Shown in pieces: positions 1 through 8,536 of a stretch of DNA of 64,000 bases (its first letter is position 1; every line of letters starts with the position of its first letter). The position numbers and the translations under genes are program-made. The notes under the pieces are model-generated. The model searched no databases. It was not told the DNA's origin and saw nothing but the letters and a program-made list of their open reading frames with translations. Source of the stretch: Henriciella marina (GTDB lineage: Bacteria; Pseudomonadota; Alphaproteobacteria; Caulobacterales; Hyphomonadaceae); the NCBI RefSeq assembly GCF_027213945.1, contig NZ_JAPWGW010000001.1, positions 992,001-1,056,000 on the forward strand. Reading direction: 5' to 3'.

Positions 1-2
1 AG

Positions 3-737
3 ATGCCCAAGCCCCAGCCGGTTTCGAAATCGAGTGATGTCTGGACACGCCTGGAAGCGCGCAAGCCAGCCGTCGTGGCGGCTTATCTGTCGCGGCTCAC
101 CGCAAATATCAGTGCGATCATCCTGCGCAAGCTGGACGTCGCCTTCGCGTCGGAAGTCGTCGGCCACCTGCAGGAGCCCATGCTCGACAACACGATCGGC
201 TATCTGGTCGGCGGCGACGATGTCGATGCCGAAATCGAAGACGTTGTTGCCCAGATGGTGGAGATTGAATTCCTCAATCAGGCACAGGCTGAAGAAAGCG
301 ACGGAAACGCCAACGCGGAATCTGTTGGGGAACTGCTCAGCCTGCTGCCCAACCATACGCGCGCACGCATCATGTCCTTCATCCGTACCGAGCATGAAGA
401 CAAGTTCGAGAGCATCGAGAAAGTCATGTTCACGATTGAGGGCCTGCCGGAAATCCTGGCACGCCAGTCGGTGCCGGTCGTCTTCAAGGAGCTTGGCGAG
501 GATGCGCTCGTGCCAGTTCTTGCGACGCTAACAGGCCCTGCCCAGCGGGTGCAGGATTACCTTCTGGAGAACATCTCCTCGCGCCTGGCAGTGCAGTATC
601 GCGATGCGCTGTCAGATCCGAACCGCAAGCCTGTCGAAGACCCGGACGCAACGCAGCGCACCTTCCTGACAACGCTCATGTCCATGAAGCGTCGCGGCCT
701 GATCACGCTTGAAAAGGCGCCAGCAAAAGCAGGCTAG
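3..737 (+). CDS. fliG: Flagellar motor switch protein FliG (probably 5'-truncated by the window edge)
   Basis: FliG is the rotor protein of the flagellar C-ring that contacts MotA. The 244 visible residues fit the middle and C-terminal domains. A 'VWTRLE...' segment near residue 13 resembles the start of the middle domain, and an IEKVMFTIEGLPEIL segment near residue 138 corresponds to the 'IRKKMFTFEDL' torque helix region of the family. FliG is usually about 330-350 residues, so the N-terminal domain probably lies left of base 1; the ATG at base 3 is then internal. The gene is convergent with flgI. The usual charged residues of the torque helix are only partly recognisable, so this is a divergent FliG. 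Confidence 0.75.
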   Translation: MPKPQPVSKSSDVWTRLEARKPAVVAAYLSRLTANISAIILRKLDVAFASEVVGHLQEPMLDNTIGYLVGGDDVDAEIEDVVAQMVEIEFLNQAQAEESDGNANAESVGELLSLLPNHTRARIMSFIRTEHEDKFESIEKVMFTIEGLPEILARQSVPVVFKELGEDALVPVLATLTGPAQRVQDYLLENISSRLAVQYRDALSDPNRKPVEDPDATQRTFLTTLMSMKRRGLITLEKAPAKAG

Positions 738-746
738 AGAAAAGTT

Positions 747-771
747 GGGCGAACGGGACGCCTGCTCGCCC
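747..771. terminator. Weak hairpin between convergent fliG and flgI
   Basis: Arms GGGCGA (747-752) and TCGCCC (766-771) flank a 13-base loop in the short convergent gap. There is no T-tract, so a terminator role is only a possibility. Confidence 0.25.
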
Positions 772-791
772 CGCTTATCCGGTCCGACGAT

Positions 792-1904
792 CTACTGGAT
801 AATCAAGTCTGCGTGCAGGGCGCCTGCCGCCTTCATGGTGCGGATGATATCGCCCATCTCTTGTGGTGAGACGCCAAGGGCGTTCAGACCAGAAATTAGC
901 TGTGAGAGCGTCACATTGGCATCGAGTGTGGCAATGTTTCGCGTACCAGTCTGGCCGATCTCGATTTGCGAGCGTGGCAGAACGATCGACTCGCCATCCG
1001 CAAACGGATTCGGCTGCGACACCACCGGGCTTTCGGTTACCTTTATGGAGATATCGCCCTGCGCAATGGCAACACGGGAGATGGTAACATCCTTGCCGAG
1101 GACGATGGTTCCGGATTGTTCGTCGATGACGATGCGGGCTGGAATGGCGACCTCGATCGGCAGGTTCTCGATGCTGGCCAGCACCCGCGACGGGGATCCC
1201 TGAAGACTGCGAAGGTCGATGTCGACGGTGCCCGGGTCACGCATATAGGCGACCGGGGAGCCAACAGCCGCATTAATCGTGTCTTCGATGCGCGCGGCCG
1301 TCGTGAAATCAGGATCGCGAAGGGCGAGAACGAGAGAATTGCGGTCATTGAACTGGTAAGGAATTTCGCGTTCGACACGCGCCCCATTTGGTATGGCTCC
1401 CTGTGTCGGGGTGCCGCGGCGTGCACGTGCGCCGTCTGCTTTCACATCAATACCGGACACCACGATGCTGCCTTGGGCGACTGCGTACACTTCGTTATCT
1501 GCGCCTTTGAGCGGGGTCAGCACCAGCGTGCCACCTTCAAGGCTTTCGGCATCGCCGATCGAGGCGACCGAGATGTCCAGCGTTGAGCCGTTACGGGCAA
1601 AGGACGGAAGCGTTGCGGTGACCAACACGGCTGCAACATTGTCAGGCTTGATGTCCTCGCCCTGCACATTCACGCCAAGGCGCTCCAGCATGTAGGTGAG
1701 GGAGTCTTCGGTGAAGGGTGAGTTGCGTACCGAGTCGCCGGTACCGTTGAGACCGACCACGATACCATAGCCGATCAGGTCGTTCTGGCGCACGCCTTCC
1801 ACATCCACCACATCGCGAATGCGCGTCTGGGCGTCTGCTGCCGGCAAGAGCTGACCGGGAAGCAGGAGGGTTGCGAGGGCGAGAAGAACGAGGATCGGCT
1901 TCAT
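792..1904 (-). CDS. flgI: Flagellar P-ring protein FlgI
   Basis: FlgI forms the peptidoglycan-embedded P-ring bushing around the flagellar rod in the periplasm. The 370-residue length is typical. The start gives a clear Sec signal peptide (MKPILVLLALATLLL, ending near AADA). The mature N-terminus 'RIRDVVDVEGVRQNDLIGYG' is the family signature, followed by 'GLNGTGDS'. The C-terminus has the usual 'LGVSPQEMGDIIRTMKAAGALHADL' type ending. It is the last gene of the leftward motB-flgE-flgK-flgL-flgI run, four bases after flgL, so it is probably co-transcribed with the hook genes. Confidence 0.97.
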   Translation of the reverse strand: MKPILVLLALATLLLPGQLLPAADAQTRIRDVVDVEGVRQNDLIGYGIVVGLNGTGDSVRNSPFTEDSLTYMLERLGVNVQGEDIKPDNVAAVLVTATLPSFARNGSTLDISVASIGDAESLEGGTLVLTPLKGADNEVYAVAQGSIVVSGIDVKADGARARRGTPTQGAIPNGARVEREIPYQFNDRNSLVLALRDPDFTTAARIEDTINAAVGSPVAYMRDPGTVDIDLRSLQGSPSRVLASIENLPIEVAIPARIVIDEQSGTIVLGKDVTISRVAIAQGDISIKVTESPVVSQPNPFADGESIVLPRSQIEIGQTGTRNIATLDANVTLSQLISGLNALGVSPQEMGDIIRTMKAAGALHADLIIQ

Positions 1905-1908
1905 CAGA

Positions 1909-2895
1909 TCACCTTAGGAAGTTCATGAGGCTGAGCTGCGAGAGTCTCGCGGTCAACATGTAAGAGGCTTCAAGACTGGCCTCGAGAGCTTTGAGTTCTG
2001 CGGCGGCTTCGTACTGGTCGCGCGAGGTCATACCCTCAAGCAGGGTGTTCACGACGAGCTTTTCCTTGGCGAGGCTGTCCAGCCCGGTTGCAACACGCTC
2101 CTGAAGGATGCCGTTCGCGGCGCGCAACTGTGTTAGCGCTGCGTCGGCCTGCACCAGCCTGTCGGCTGACGAACGGATAACATCTAGCGTCTCGGTGTTC
2201 GACAGATTGTCGAGACCATCGCCTGGAGCGGCCATGGCAAGCACGCCGAGATTTCGAAGGGTTTGCGTAATGGCCGGGTCCAGGCCGGTGATGGCGTCCC
2301 CATCAGAGTTCGTCTTTGAGCCGCGATAGAAGCTGTTTGCAAAGTCGCCAGTGTCGAGATCGAAATAGGCGTTCAGCCTTGCATCGAAATCGGTCTTGTC
2401 GGTCGCGGCATCTGCGATCGCGCGCAGGTCTTCCATGAGATCGTCCGGTGAACCGAACGCTGCCTTGTCGGTCGCATCGCCTGAGAACAGGAAACGTTCG
2501 CCATGGCGAGAATTGAGCGCCATCAAAGCGCTGTCGAGTTGTGCGCGTGCATCCTGCGCCAGCGCCGTGCGCTCAACCGGCGATCCTGCGCTGAGACTGT
2601 CCAGCGCTCGAACCGATATCTCGGCAAGACCTTCCTGCATCCGGGAAAGACTTTGCTGCGTGATATCCAGTCGGCTCTCGCGAATCTGAAGAAGGCTTGA
2701 ATCGCGATCGATCTTGTTGAGCGCATCATTTGCAATCATCGCCCTGCCAATTTGGCCTGACAGGTGTGCGGTAGGGTCCGCGGTACGTCCGGTAACAGCC
2801 TCACTCGACGTGCGATCAATTCGTTCACGGATGGACTGGATGTCACGGCTTAGCTGCGTCGTGACCGAATTGGCGAGGTAGGACTTGTTGATCAT
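1909..2895 (-). CDS. flgL: Flagellar hook-filament junction protein FlgL (HAP3)
   Basis: FlgL joins the hook-associated FlgK to the filament. The 328-residue product has a flagellin-like N-terminal coiled region (STTQL-type segment, 'IRERIDRTSSEAVTGR') and a C-terminal helical flagellin-like end ('EASYMLTARLSQLSLMNFLR'). It directly follows flgK with a one-base gap and precedes flgI, as expected for a hook-completion operon. The middle of the protein is variable, as usual for the family. It lacks the larger D2/D3 insertion seen in the flagellin at 16972, which supports FlgL rather than a second flagellin. Confidence 0.9.
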   Translation of the reverse strand: MINKSYLANSVTTQLSRDIQSIRERIDRTSSEAVTGRTADPTAHLSGQIGRAMIANDALNKIDRDSSLLQIRESRLDITQQSLSRMQEGLAEISVRALDSLSAGSPVERTALAQDARAQLDSALMALNSRHGERFLFSGDATDKAAFGSPDDLMEDLRAIADAATDKTDFDARLNAYFDLDTGDFANSFYRGSKTNSDGDAITGLDPAITQTLRNLGVLAMAAPGDGLDNLSNTETLDVIRSSADRLVQADAALTQLRAANGILQERVATGLDSLAKEKLVVNTLLEGMTSRDQYEAAAELKALEASLEASYMLTARLSQLSLMNFLR

Positions 2896-2896
2896 C

Positions 2897-4336
2897 CTAG
2901 AGCTCCATCAATCTGAGCATCATCTGATTGGCGACTTCGATGACGCGCGCATTCGCGGCATAGGCCTGCTCGATCTCGAGAAGAAGCTGCATCTGTTCGT
3001 CTACATCGACGCCGGTCTGTTTCTGCTCGGCCTCAACCATGATGGAGTGCTGCGCGGCGGTGGACGCCTCTACTGCTTCACTCGAAACGCGCATCTGGCC
3101 CGTACGCGAGGCGAAACCAGCCACGAGGCCGGTTGCCGTATAGCTGCCCTGAAAGCCGCCGCTGCCGAGCGTGCGGTTAGCGGTCATGGCGTCCAGCATG
3201 GCGTTGAAGAGGCTGCCATTGCCAGCGTCACCCATTGCGGTGGCGTCAAGACCGTCGCGAAGCAACGAGAGCTGACTGCCCTGAAGCGGGTCGATCAGGG
3301 GATTGATTGAGATGCGGGCCGCAACGCCAGCGCCCGCGCCGGGGTCGGTATCGACGAGCAGGCTTGTATTCGCACCGCCTGCAAGGTCTGCATTGTCGAG
3401 ACGTGCCATGATATCGCTCGCGACCGTATCGAGCTGACCTTGAAAGTCCGGGAGGTCAGTGTCGCGGAGGGTGAAGAGCGCGCCGAACAGGCCGCTTGAA
3501 ACCGCGCCATAAGACGCTGCACCCGGGGTGATGTCCACATCTCCCACCTTGATGCCCGAGAGTGCGCCTGTGTCGATACCGTCACCCGGGCCAACAGCTG
3601 CGGCAGGCGAGAATTCCATCTCGCGCGCGCCGCCTGCCAGAAGGAATACGCCCTCCTTCGTGACGATATCGATCGTGCCTCCAGTGCGTTGCACTGTTTG
3701 TACGGGCAGGAATTCCGAGATGGTATCAACGTATCGCTGGCGCTCATCCATCAGGGCGGCGGCCTTTGCAGAGTTCCTGTCACTGCCGGCGAGTTTGGAG
3801 TTGATTGCCTGTATCTGGTTCAGCGCGTCATTCACCGTATCGACGCCGTTCGCGATTTCGCGATCGGCCTCGATGCGTTCAGAGGAGATGAAGTCCGACA
3901 GGCTATTGAATTCGGATGCCAGTGCGCGAACGGAATCGACGATAGCGTTAAGGTTTGCCTGAGACTCAGGTGTGGCGGCCGCATTGGCGAGCGAGGTCTC
4001 GAAGTTCGACATCATCGAAAAGAGCCCGGTGCCGTCAACGGTATCGCCAAGGCGCGCCGAGAGCGACGCCCATGTAGAAGACATCACGCTGGCCTGGGCC
4101 AGGTCGCTACCCGATGCCATGCGTTGAGCAGTCAGAGGTTCGCTTGCGGCGCGCCCGACGCCATCCACCCGCACGCCGGATGGATTCGACACCGTCATCT
4201 GCTCGCTGACCAGCACCGAACGCCGGACATAGCCCGGCGTCGTCGAATTCGAGACGTTGGTGGCGACCATATCCGCCCGCAGACCGGTCACTTGCAGACC
4301 GGTGCGGGCGGTGTTTATGGCGTTTGACAGACTCAA
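2897..4336 (-). CDS. flgK: Flagellar hook-associated protein FlgK (HAP1)
   Basis: FlgK caps the hook and forms the first junction ring with FlgL. The 479-residue sequence begins with the rod/hook-family signature: 'SLSNAINTARTGLQVTGLRA' then 'ATNVSNSTTPGYVRRSV'. It ends with the matching C-terminal signature 'EIEQAYAANARVIEVANQMM'. Both termini are expected to form the D0 coiled coil. It lies between flgE and flgL on the leftward strand with minimal spacing, which fits co-translation. The length is in the short range for FlgK, as is common in alphaproteobacteria. Confidence 0.95.
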   Translation of the reverse strand: MSLSNAINTARTGLQVTGLRADMVATNVSNSTTPGYVRRSVLVSEQMTVSNPSGVRVDGVGRAASEPLTAQRMASGSDLAQASVMSSTWASLSARLGDTVDGTGLFSMMSNFETSLANAAATPESQANLNAIVDSVRALASEFNSLSDFISSERIEADREIANGVDTVNDALNQIQAINSKLAGSDRNSAKAAALMDERQRYVDTISEFLPVQTVQRTGGTIDIVTKEGVFLLAGGAREMEFSPAAAVGPGDGIDTGALSGIKVGDVDITPGAASYGAVSSGLFGALFTLRDTDLPDFQGQLDTVASDIMARLDNADLAGGANTSLLVDTDPGAGAGVAARISINPLIDPLQGSQLSLLRDGLDATAMGDAGNGSLFNAMLDAMTANRTLGSGGFQGSYTATGLVAGFASRTGQMRVSSEAVEASTAAQHSIMVEAEQKQTGVDVDEQMQLLLEIEQAYAANARVIEVANQMMLRLMEL

Positions 4337-4363
4337 GGGTTAGCCCCCGCGCTCAGCGTTAGC

Positions 4364-5668
4364 CTAGCGCTTCAGATTGGTTGTTTCCTGAAGCATCTCA
4401 TCGACGGTTTGGACGATCTTCGCATTCGACGAATAGGCGCGTTGCGTCTCGATGAGGTCGGTCAGCTCTGCTGCGATGTCAGTCGTCGACTCCATCAGGG
4501 AGTAGCCGGCGACATCACCGACAGGCCCGGTGGCAGCGTCCCAGAGATAAAGGTTGCCGCTTTCAGCAGAAACGGAGAAAGCCTGACCATCCTTGGCGCG
4601 AAGACCATTCATGTTCGGCACATCGCCAACAGGGATCTGGTAAAGCGCGCGGCGATAGCCCGAATTATAGACCGCCTGAAGGAAGCCCTTTTCGTCGATC
4701 TCGACCGACTGAAGGTCACCAATTGGCGCGCCATCCTTGGTCACATTGGTTGGTGAAAAGGGTGCGGAAAGCTGTGTGACACCCGTCGTGCCGCCAGGTT
4801 CGCCGACAAGAACTTCAACGTCGCCGTGCGGGAGGCTCAGGGTCATGATGCCTGTATCCTCGTCATATACGGTGCCAGTCGCCGGCGCGACTGTGGCAAT
4901 CCGGCCGCCTTCATCGACATCGTCGGTAAATGTCATGACCAGTTCGGCGATCGGATCGGTGCCATCGGTTGCGCTGTCATAGACCTGCACAGTCCATCGA
5001 TTGGTTGCGCCGTCTGTCGGGACGTCCGGGGCGAAAGACAGCGAAAGGGTCTGGGCGCGGCCGATATTGTCGAAGTACTCGATCGGCAGATCATATGGCT
5101 GGCCGGAGGCACCTGCGAGGGTCGCGTCGGCGGGCAGGTTGATGCCGAGATCAATACGGGACGTCGGTGACGCGACGTATTGCGAGGCAGAGATGTTCAC
5201 CGGCTGCAGATTTGCACCGCTGTTGCGGCTGACTGTGCCGATGCCGCCATCGCTATCCACGGCCCAGCCGAGCAGGAACATGCCGCTCTGGGTGCGAAGG
5301 TTGCCAGACTCATCTGCATAGAAGGAGCCCGTCGGAAGGAGCATGAGTTCCCGTTCGGACGCGAGCGAATTCACACCGGCGCCGTCTGTCACGGGCAGAA
5401 GGCCGCGGCCTCCAACGGCGATATCGGTCGAGTTGCCGGTGTTAATAAGGGAGCCGGTCTGCTGGATGTCCTTAAAGGTGTTCACCGTCACGCCGCCTGC
5501 CGAATAGGCAGAGGCCTGGCCGTTTATCACCATGCTGGAAAAGTCAGCGACGCTGCGCTTGTAGCCGTAGGTCGAAGAGTTCGCGATATTGTCGGAGATC
5601 GTGGACAAACGGCTCGCGTTTGAATTCAGCCCCATTACTCCTGCATTCAGGGACGACGAGATACTCAT
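4364..5668 (-). CDS. flgE: Flagellar hook protein FlgE
   Basis: FlgE is the hook subunit. The N-terminus after the start reads 'SISSSLNAGVMGLNSNASRL' with 'SDNIANSSTYGYKRS', the standard rod/hook N-terminal motif. The C-terminus 'TDLIETQRAYSSNAKIVQTV' is the conserved D0 end. I place the start at the ATG at 5668 because AAGGAG lies six bases upstream; a TTG two codons earlier (5674) would sit too close to that site. About 434 residues, typical for an alphaproteobacterial FlgE. It follows motB and precedes flgK. The hook cap flgD and length-control fliK genes lie in a separate leftward pair at 13.5-15.9 kb. Confidence 0.93.
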   Translation of the reverse strand: MSISSSLNAGVMGLNSNASRLSTISDNIANSSTYGYKRSVADFSSMVINGQASAYSAGGVTVNTFKDIQQTGSLINTGNSTDIAVGGRGLLPVTDGAGVNSLASERELMLLPTGSFYADESGNLRTQSGMFLLGWAVDSDGGIGTVSRNSGANLQPVNISASQYVASPTSRIDLGINLPADATLAGASGQPYDLPIEYFDNIGRAQTLSLSFAPDVPTDGATNRWTVQVYDSATDGTDPIAELVMTFTDDVDEGGRIATVAPATGTVYDEDTGIMTLSLPHGDVEVLVGEPGGTTGVTQLSAPFSPTNVTKDGAPIGDLQSVEIDEKGFLQAVYNSGYRRALYQIPVGDVPNMNGLRAKDGQAFSVSAESGNLYLWDAATGPVGDVAGYSLMESTTDIAAELTDLIETQRAYSSNAKIVQTVDEMLQETTNLKR

Positions 5669-5728
5669 TGACAACTCCTTTGTCAGATTTCCTCTGAAAT
5701 TGGAGCTGAATGTTTAATAGACGGATAA

Positions 5729-6553
5729 TTAGCTCGCCGCAGGGTCTGGCGTGTCCGTCATGATGGTGATGGAGATACGGCGGTTGCGCGCAGCCGACGG
5801 GTCACCAGGGACAAGTGGGTCGGTGTCTGCGCGGCCAGAGACCTCCCTTACGCGATCGATCGGGAAACCATTTGAAGCCAGTAGCTGACGGGCTGTGTTT
5901 GCGCGGTCCGAAGACAGTTGCCAGTTGTCGTAGCCAGCCGCGCCGCGGAACGGGCTATTATCAGTGTGCCCAACAATCTTCACATCATTCTCAAAGGCAT
6001 TGAGCGAATTGGACACCGCGTCGAGAAGTTCGGTCATGAGCGCGGTTGGCTCACTGCGGCCTAGTTCAAAGAGCGGCCGGCTTTCTGAATCGACGATCTC
6101 GAGCACGATGCCTTCGGGCGTCATCTTTACCATGAGGTGCTCTGACAGGCGTTCGGGATCATCGCCCAGTTCCTCGCGCATCGCTTCAAGGTCGCGCTGA
6201 ATATCTGTGTGGCGCATCTGTTCGAGCGAATGCCCGTCGCCAACGCCTGTCGCGCCGGTCCCGACCTTTGCCGCCGAGTCGTCTGCCATGAGGGAGCTGC
6301 CATTCAGCCCGTCGGCGCCGCCGCCGGAGACCCGGCTGACAGGAATGGACGGGTTAAAGTAGTCTGCAATACCCTTGCGCTGGTCTTCCGTCGTCGCGTT
6401 AAGCAGCCACATGAGAAGGAAGAACGCCATCATCGCGGTTACAAAGTCAGCATAAGCGACCTTCCAGGCACCGCCATGGTGCCCATCGCCTTTGACGACT
6501 TTCTTACGCTTGATGATCGTGACGTGATGAGCGTCGGACGGCGTTTGTGCCAT
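5729..6553 (-). CDS. motB: Flagellar motor stator protein MotB
   Basis: MotB forms the H+ stator with MotA and anchors it to peptidoglycan. Residues about 30-52 form the single membrane helix (WKVAYADFVTAMMAFFLLMW), with Asp36 in the position of the essential proton-binding aspartate. Residues about 145-265 form the OmpA-like peptidoglycan-binding domain ('IVGHTDNSPF', 'LSSDRANTARQLL', 'NRRISITIM'). At 274 residues it is of normal length. It is unusual that motB heads the leftward hook operon while motA is about 1 kb away on the opposite strand, so the two stator genes are not in one operon. Confidence 0.96.
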   Translation of the reverse strand: MAQTPSDAHHVTIIKRKKVVKGDGHHGGAWKVAYADFVTAMMAFFLLMWLLNATTEDQRKGIADYFNPSIPVSRVSGGGADGLNGSSLMADDSAAKVGTGATGVGDGHSLEQMRHTDIQRDLEAMREELGDDPERLSEHLMVKMTPEGIVLEIVDSESRPLFELGRSEPTALMTELLDAVSNSLNAFENDVKIVGHTDNSPFRGAAGYDNWQLSSDRANTARQLLASNGFPIDRVREVSGRADTDPLVPGDPSAARNRRISITIMTDTPDPAAS

Positions 6554-6716
6554 GAGTTTGACCCGCTTTCTGCAGTTTCAGCATCCTCAATAACAGAGAG
6601 TGGCTGACACATCGTCTAAGCGAGGCGCGCGATTGGCGCTGTATCCCTAACGAAACGTTTACCAAATCCGCCGACACCGGACTGTGGAGAATTATCCAAT
6701 CAGCTGAGGGGCTGGC

Positions 6717-7625
6717 GTGTCGGAAACATTGCTTAAAATGATGAGGTCAGCGGGGGGATTACCCCCGTCCCTCCTGCAATGTGAGCCGCTATGGGCGACC
6801 ATGGCGAAGGCCTGCGAGACGTGGCTGAAAGAGGCCCTCGGCTTCGAAATGAAAGCCCAGATCGGGGCCAGGGCGCTCTGCAACCTTGAGCAGGCCAAAG
6901 TCCGCATTCGTGAAAAATTCGGGTATATTTGTTTACCTCGGGGGACTGGCGGGCTTCACGGCATTTCGATCGGCGCATCCCTCGCGGAGCGGTTTGTCGC
7001 CCGCCGTCTGAAAGAAGACCTTTCACATGTCGAAATTGCGCCGCCTCTCTTTCTCCGACTGATGTGTGACAAGCCTGTGCGCCGCCTGATGAGCGATCTT
7101 TCGCACGCTGTACCGGCCGGGCTAGCGCTGCCGGATGACTATATGGTCGCGGACCCGGCCGGCCTGCCCGAAGTGTTCCTCGATGGCCCAAAGCTTGTTT
7201 GTATTTCTGTCAACCTGTTCGGGCGCGGCGATGTCGAGCCGACGGCGCGTCTGGACTTCTACTATGACGTCGAGAGCCTGACCGCCCATGCCGAACGTCT
7301 TGACCATGCGGTCGCCGCAAGTGCGAAGCCCAGGCCTGCGGTCAACAAGTCAAACCTCATAAAGTCGATCCGCCGTTCGAGCGTCGGGCTCGATGCTGTG
7401 CTGGCAAAACTGCCAATAACGGTGGCTGATTGCTCGCGTCTGGAAGTGGGGCAGGTGCTGCCTCTGTCCGACGCAGAAGACGGCAAGCTTTATCTGCACG
7501 CGGAGACACTGACCGGACCTGTGGAAATCGGTGAGGCTGAATTAGGCAACTGGAAAGACAGACGCGCCATAAAGCTGACTTCGCCCCTGCTGGAAAGTTT
7601 CGTTCAGGAGCTATCGGGCGCCTGA
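6717..7625 (+). CDS. Divergent FliM-like flagellar switch protein with C-terminal SPOA domain
   Basis: The 302-residue protein has a C-terminal segment (about residues 225-300, starting at LPITVADCSRLEVGQVLPL) that fits the SPOA/FliN-like fold. The preceding region would correspond to the CheC-like middle domain of FliM. The usual FliM N-terminal CheY-binding motif is not evident. The start is a GTG preceded by GAGGG. It begins a rightward run with motA, which supports a motor role. It may be the sole FliM of this organism, or a second SPOA protein; fliN and a canonical fliM are not in the window. The motB gene is divergent from it. Confidence 0.6.
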   Translation: MSETLLKMMRSAGGLPPSLLQCEPLWATMAKACETWLKEALGFEMKAQIGARALCNLEQAKVRIREKFGYICLPRGTGGLHGISIGASLAERFVARRLKEDLSHVEIAPPLFLRLMCDKPVRRLMSDLSHAVPAGLALPDDYMVADPAGLPEVFLDGPKLVCISVNLFGRGDVEPTARLDFYYDVESLTAHAERLDHAVAASAKPRPAVNKSNLIKSIRRSSVGLDAVLAKLPITVADCSRLEVGQVLPLSDAEDGKLYLHAETLTGPVEIGEAELGNWKDRRAIKLTSPLLESFVQELSGA

Positions 7626-7669
7626 ACGAAGGAAATATCCGCGCCTTTATCGGCGCGATGGAGGATGAG

Positions 7670-8536
7670 TTGAACGCAATTCTGGGCATCTTGGTGACAG
7701 TCGGCATGGTCTTCGGTGGCTATATGCTGGCCGGCGGTCATATGGACATCATTACGCACGCGCTTCCATTCGAAGGCATGATGATCGGCGGCGCAGCCAT
7801 CGGCGCACTTCTGGCGGCCAACGATTTCGGCACCATCAAGCAGACTGGCGCCGACGTGGTTGCTGCATTCACCGGCTCGAAGTGGAAGAAAAGCGACTAT
7901 CAGGACCTGCTTTGCCTGATGTCAGAGCTTCTGAACGTGCTGCGCAACAATCCAGTCGACATCGAACAGCACATTGAGGATCCCCAACAGTCCTCCATCT
8001 TCCAGCGCTATCCGAAAATCCTCAAGGATGAGGATGCCATCAACATGATCTGCGACACGATCCGCTCCATGTTGATGAACTTCGACAATGTTCACCAGGT
8101 TGAAGAACTGCTCGAGAAACACCTCGAGAGCCTGCATGAAGACAAGCTCGCTGGGTCGCACGCCCTGCAGACCATGGCGGACGCCCTGCCGGCGCTCGGC
8201 ATCGTTGCGGCTGTTCTCGGCGTCATCAAGACGATGTCGTCCATCGACAAGCCACCTGAAGTGCTCGGCGGCATGATCGGCGGCGCCCTCGTCGGAACCT
8301 TCCTTGGCGTGTTTCTCGCCTACGGTCTTGTTGGCCCCTTTGCCTCGCGCGTTAAAGCGCTACGGACCGAGGAACACTTCTTCTACTCGATGATTGGCGA
8401 AATGCTGGTTTCGAACCTCCATAAAAACCCCGTCAATATCTGCGTCGAAGTCGCAAGGCGGCATGCGCCCGCGCGGGTGCGTCCATCCTTCAACGAAATT
8501 GAAGAAGCACTGAGGGGGCTGAAGCAGGCAGCTTGA
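7670..8536 (+). CDS. motA: Flagellar motor stator protein MotA
   Basis: MotA forms the proton channel and contacts FliG. The start 'NAILGILVTVGMVFGGYMLA' is the first transmembrane helix, and later segments ('ALPALGIVAAVLGVIKTM', 'GGALVGTFLGVFLAYGLVGP') are the third and fourth helices with the conserved Pro residues. I place the start at TTG 7670 because GGAGG lies five bases upstream; an ATG at 7658 has no such site and would add four residues. About 288 residues, normal for the family. Its stop overlaps the start of the next gene (TTGA), so the two are probably translationally coupled. Confidence 0.93.
   Translation: MNAILGILVTVGMVFGGYMLAGGHMDIITHALPFEGMMIGGAAIGALLAANDFGTIKQTGADVVAAFTGSKWKKSDYQDLLCLMSELLNVLRNNPVDIEQHIEDPQQSSIFQRYPKILKDEDAINMICDTIRSMLMNFDNVHQVEELLEKHLESLHEDKLAGSHALQTMADALPALGIVAAVLGVIKTMSSIDKPPEVLGGMIGGALVGTFLGVFLAYGLVGPFASRVKALRTEEHFFYSMIGEMLVSNLHKNPVNICVEVARRHAPARVRPSFNEIEEALRGLKQAA

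Noticed and set aside
6647-6663. Degenerate CtrA site CTAA-N7-TTTACC in the motB/fliM-like divergent gap
   Set aside because: Two mismatches in eight key bases; not reported as a site without further support.
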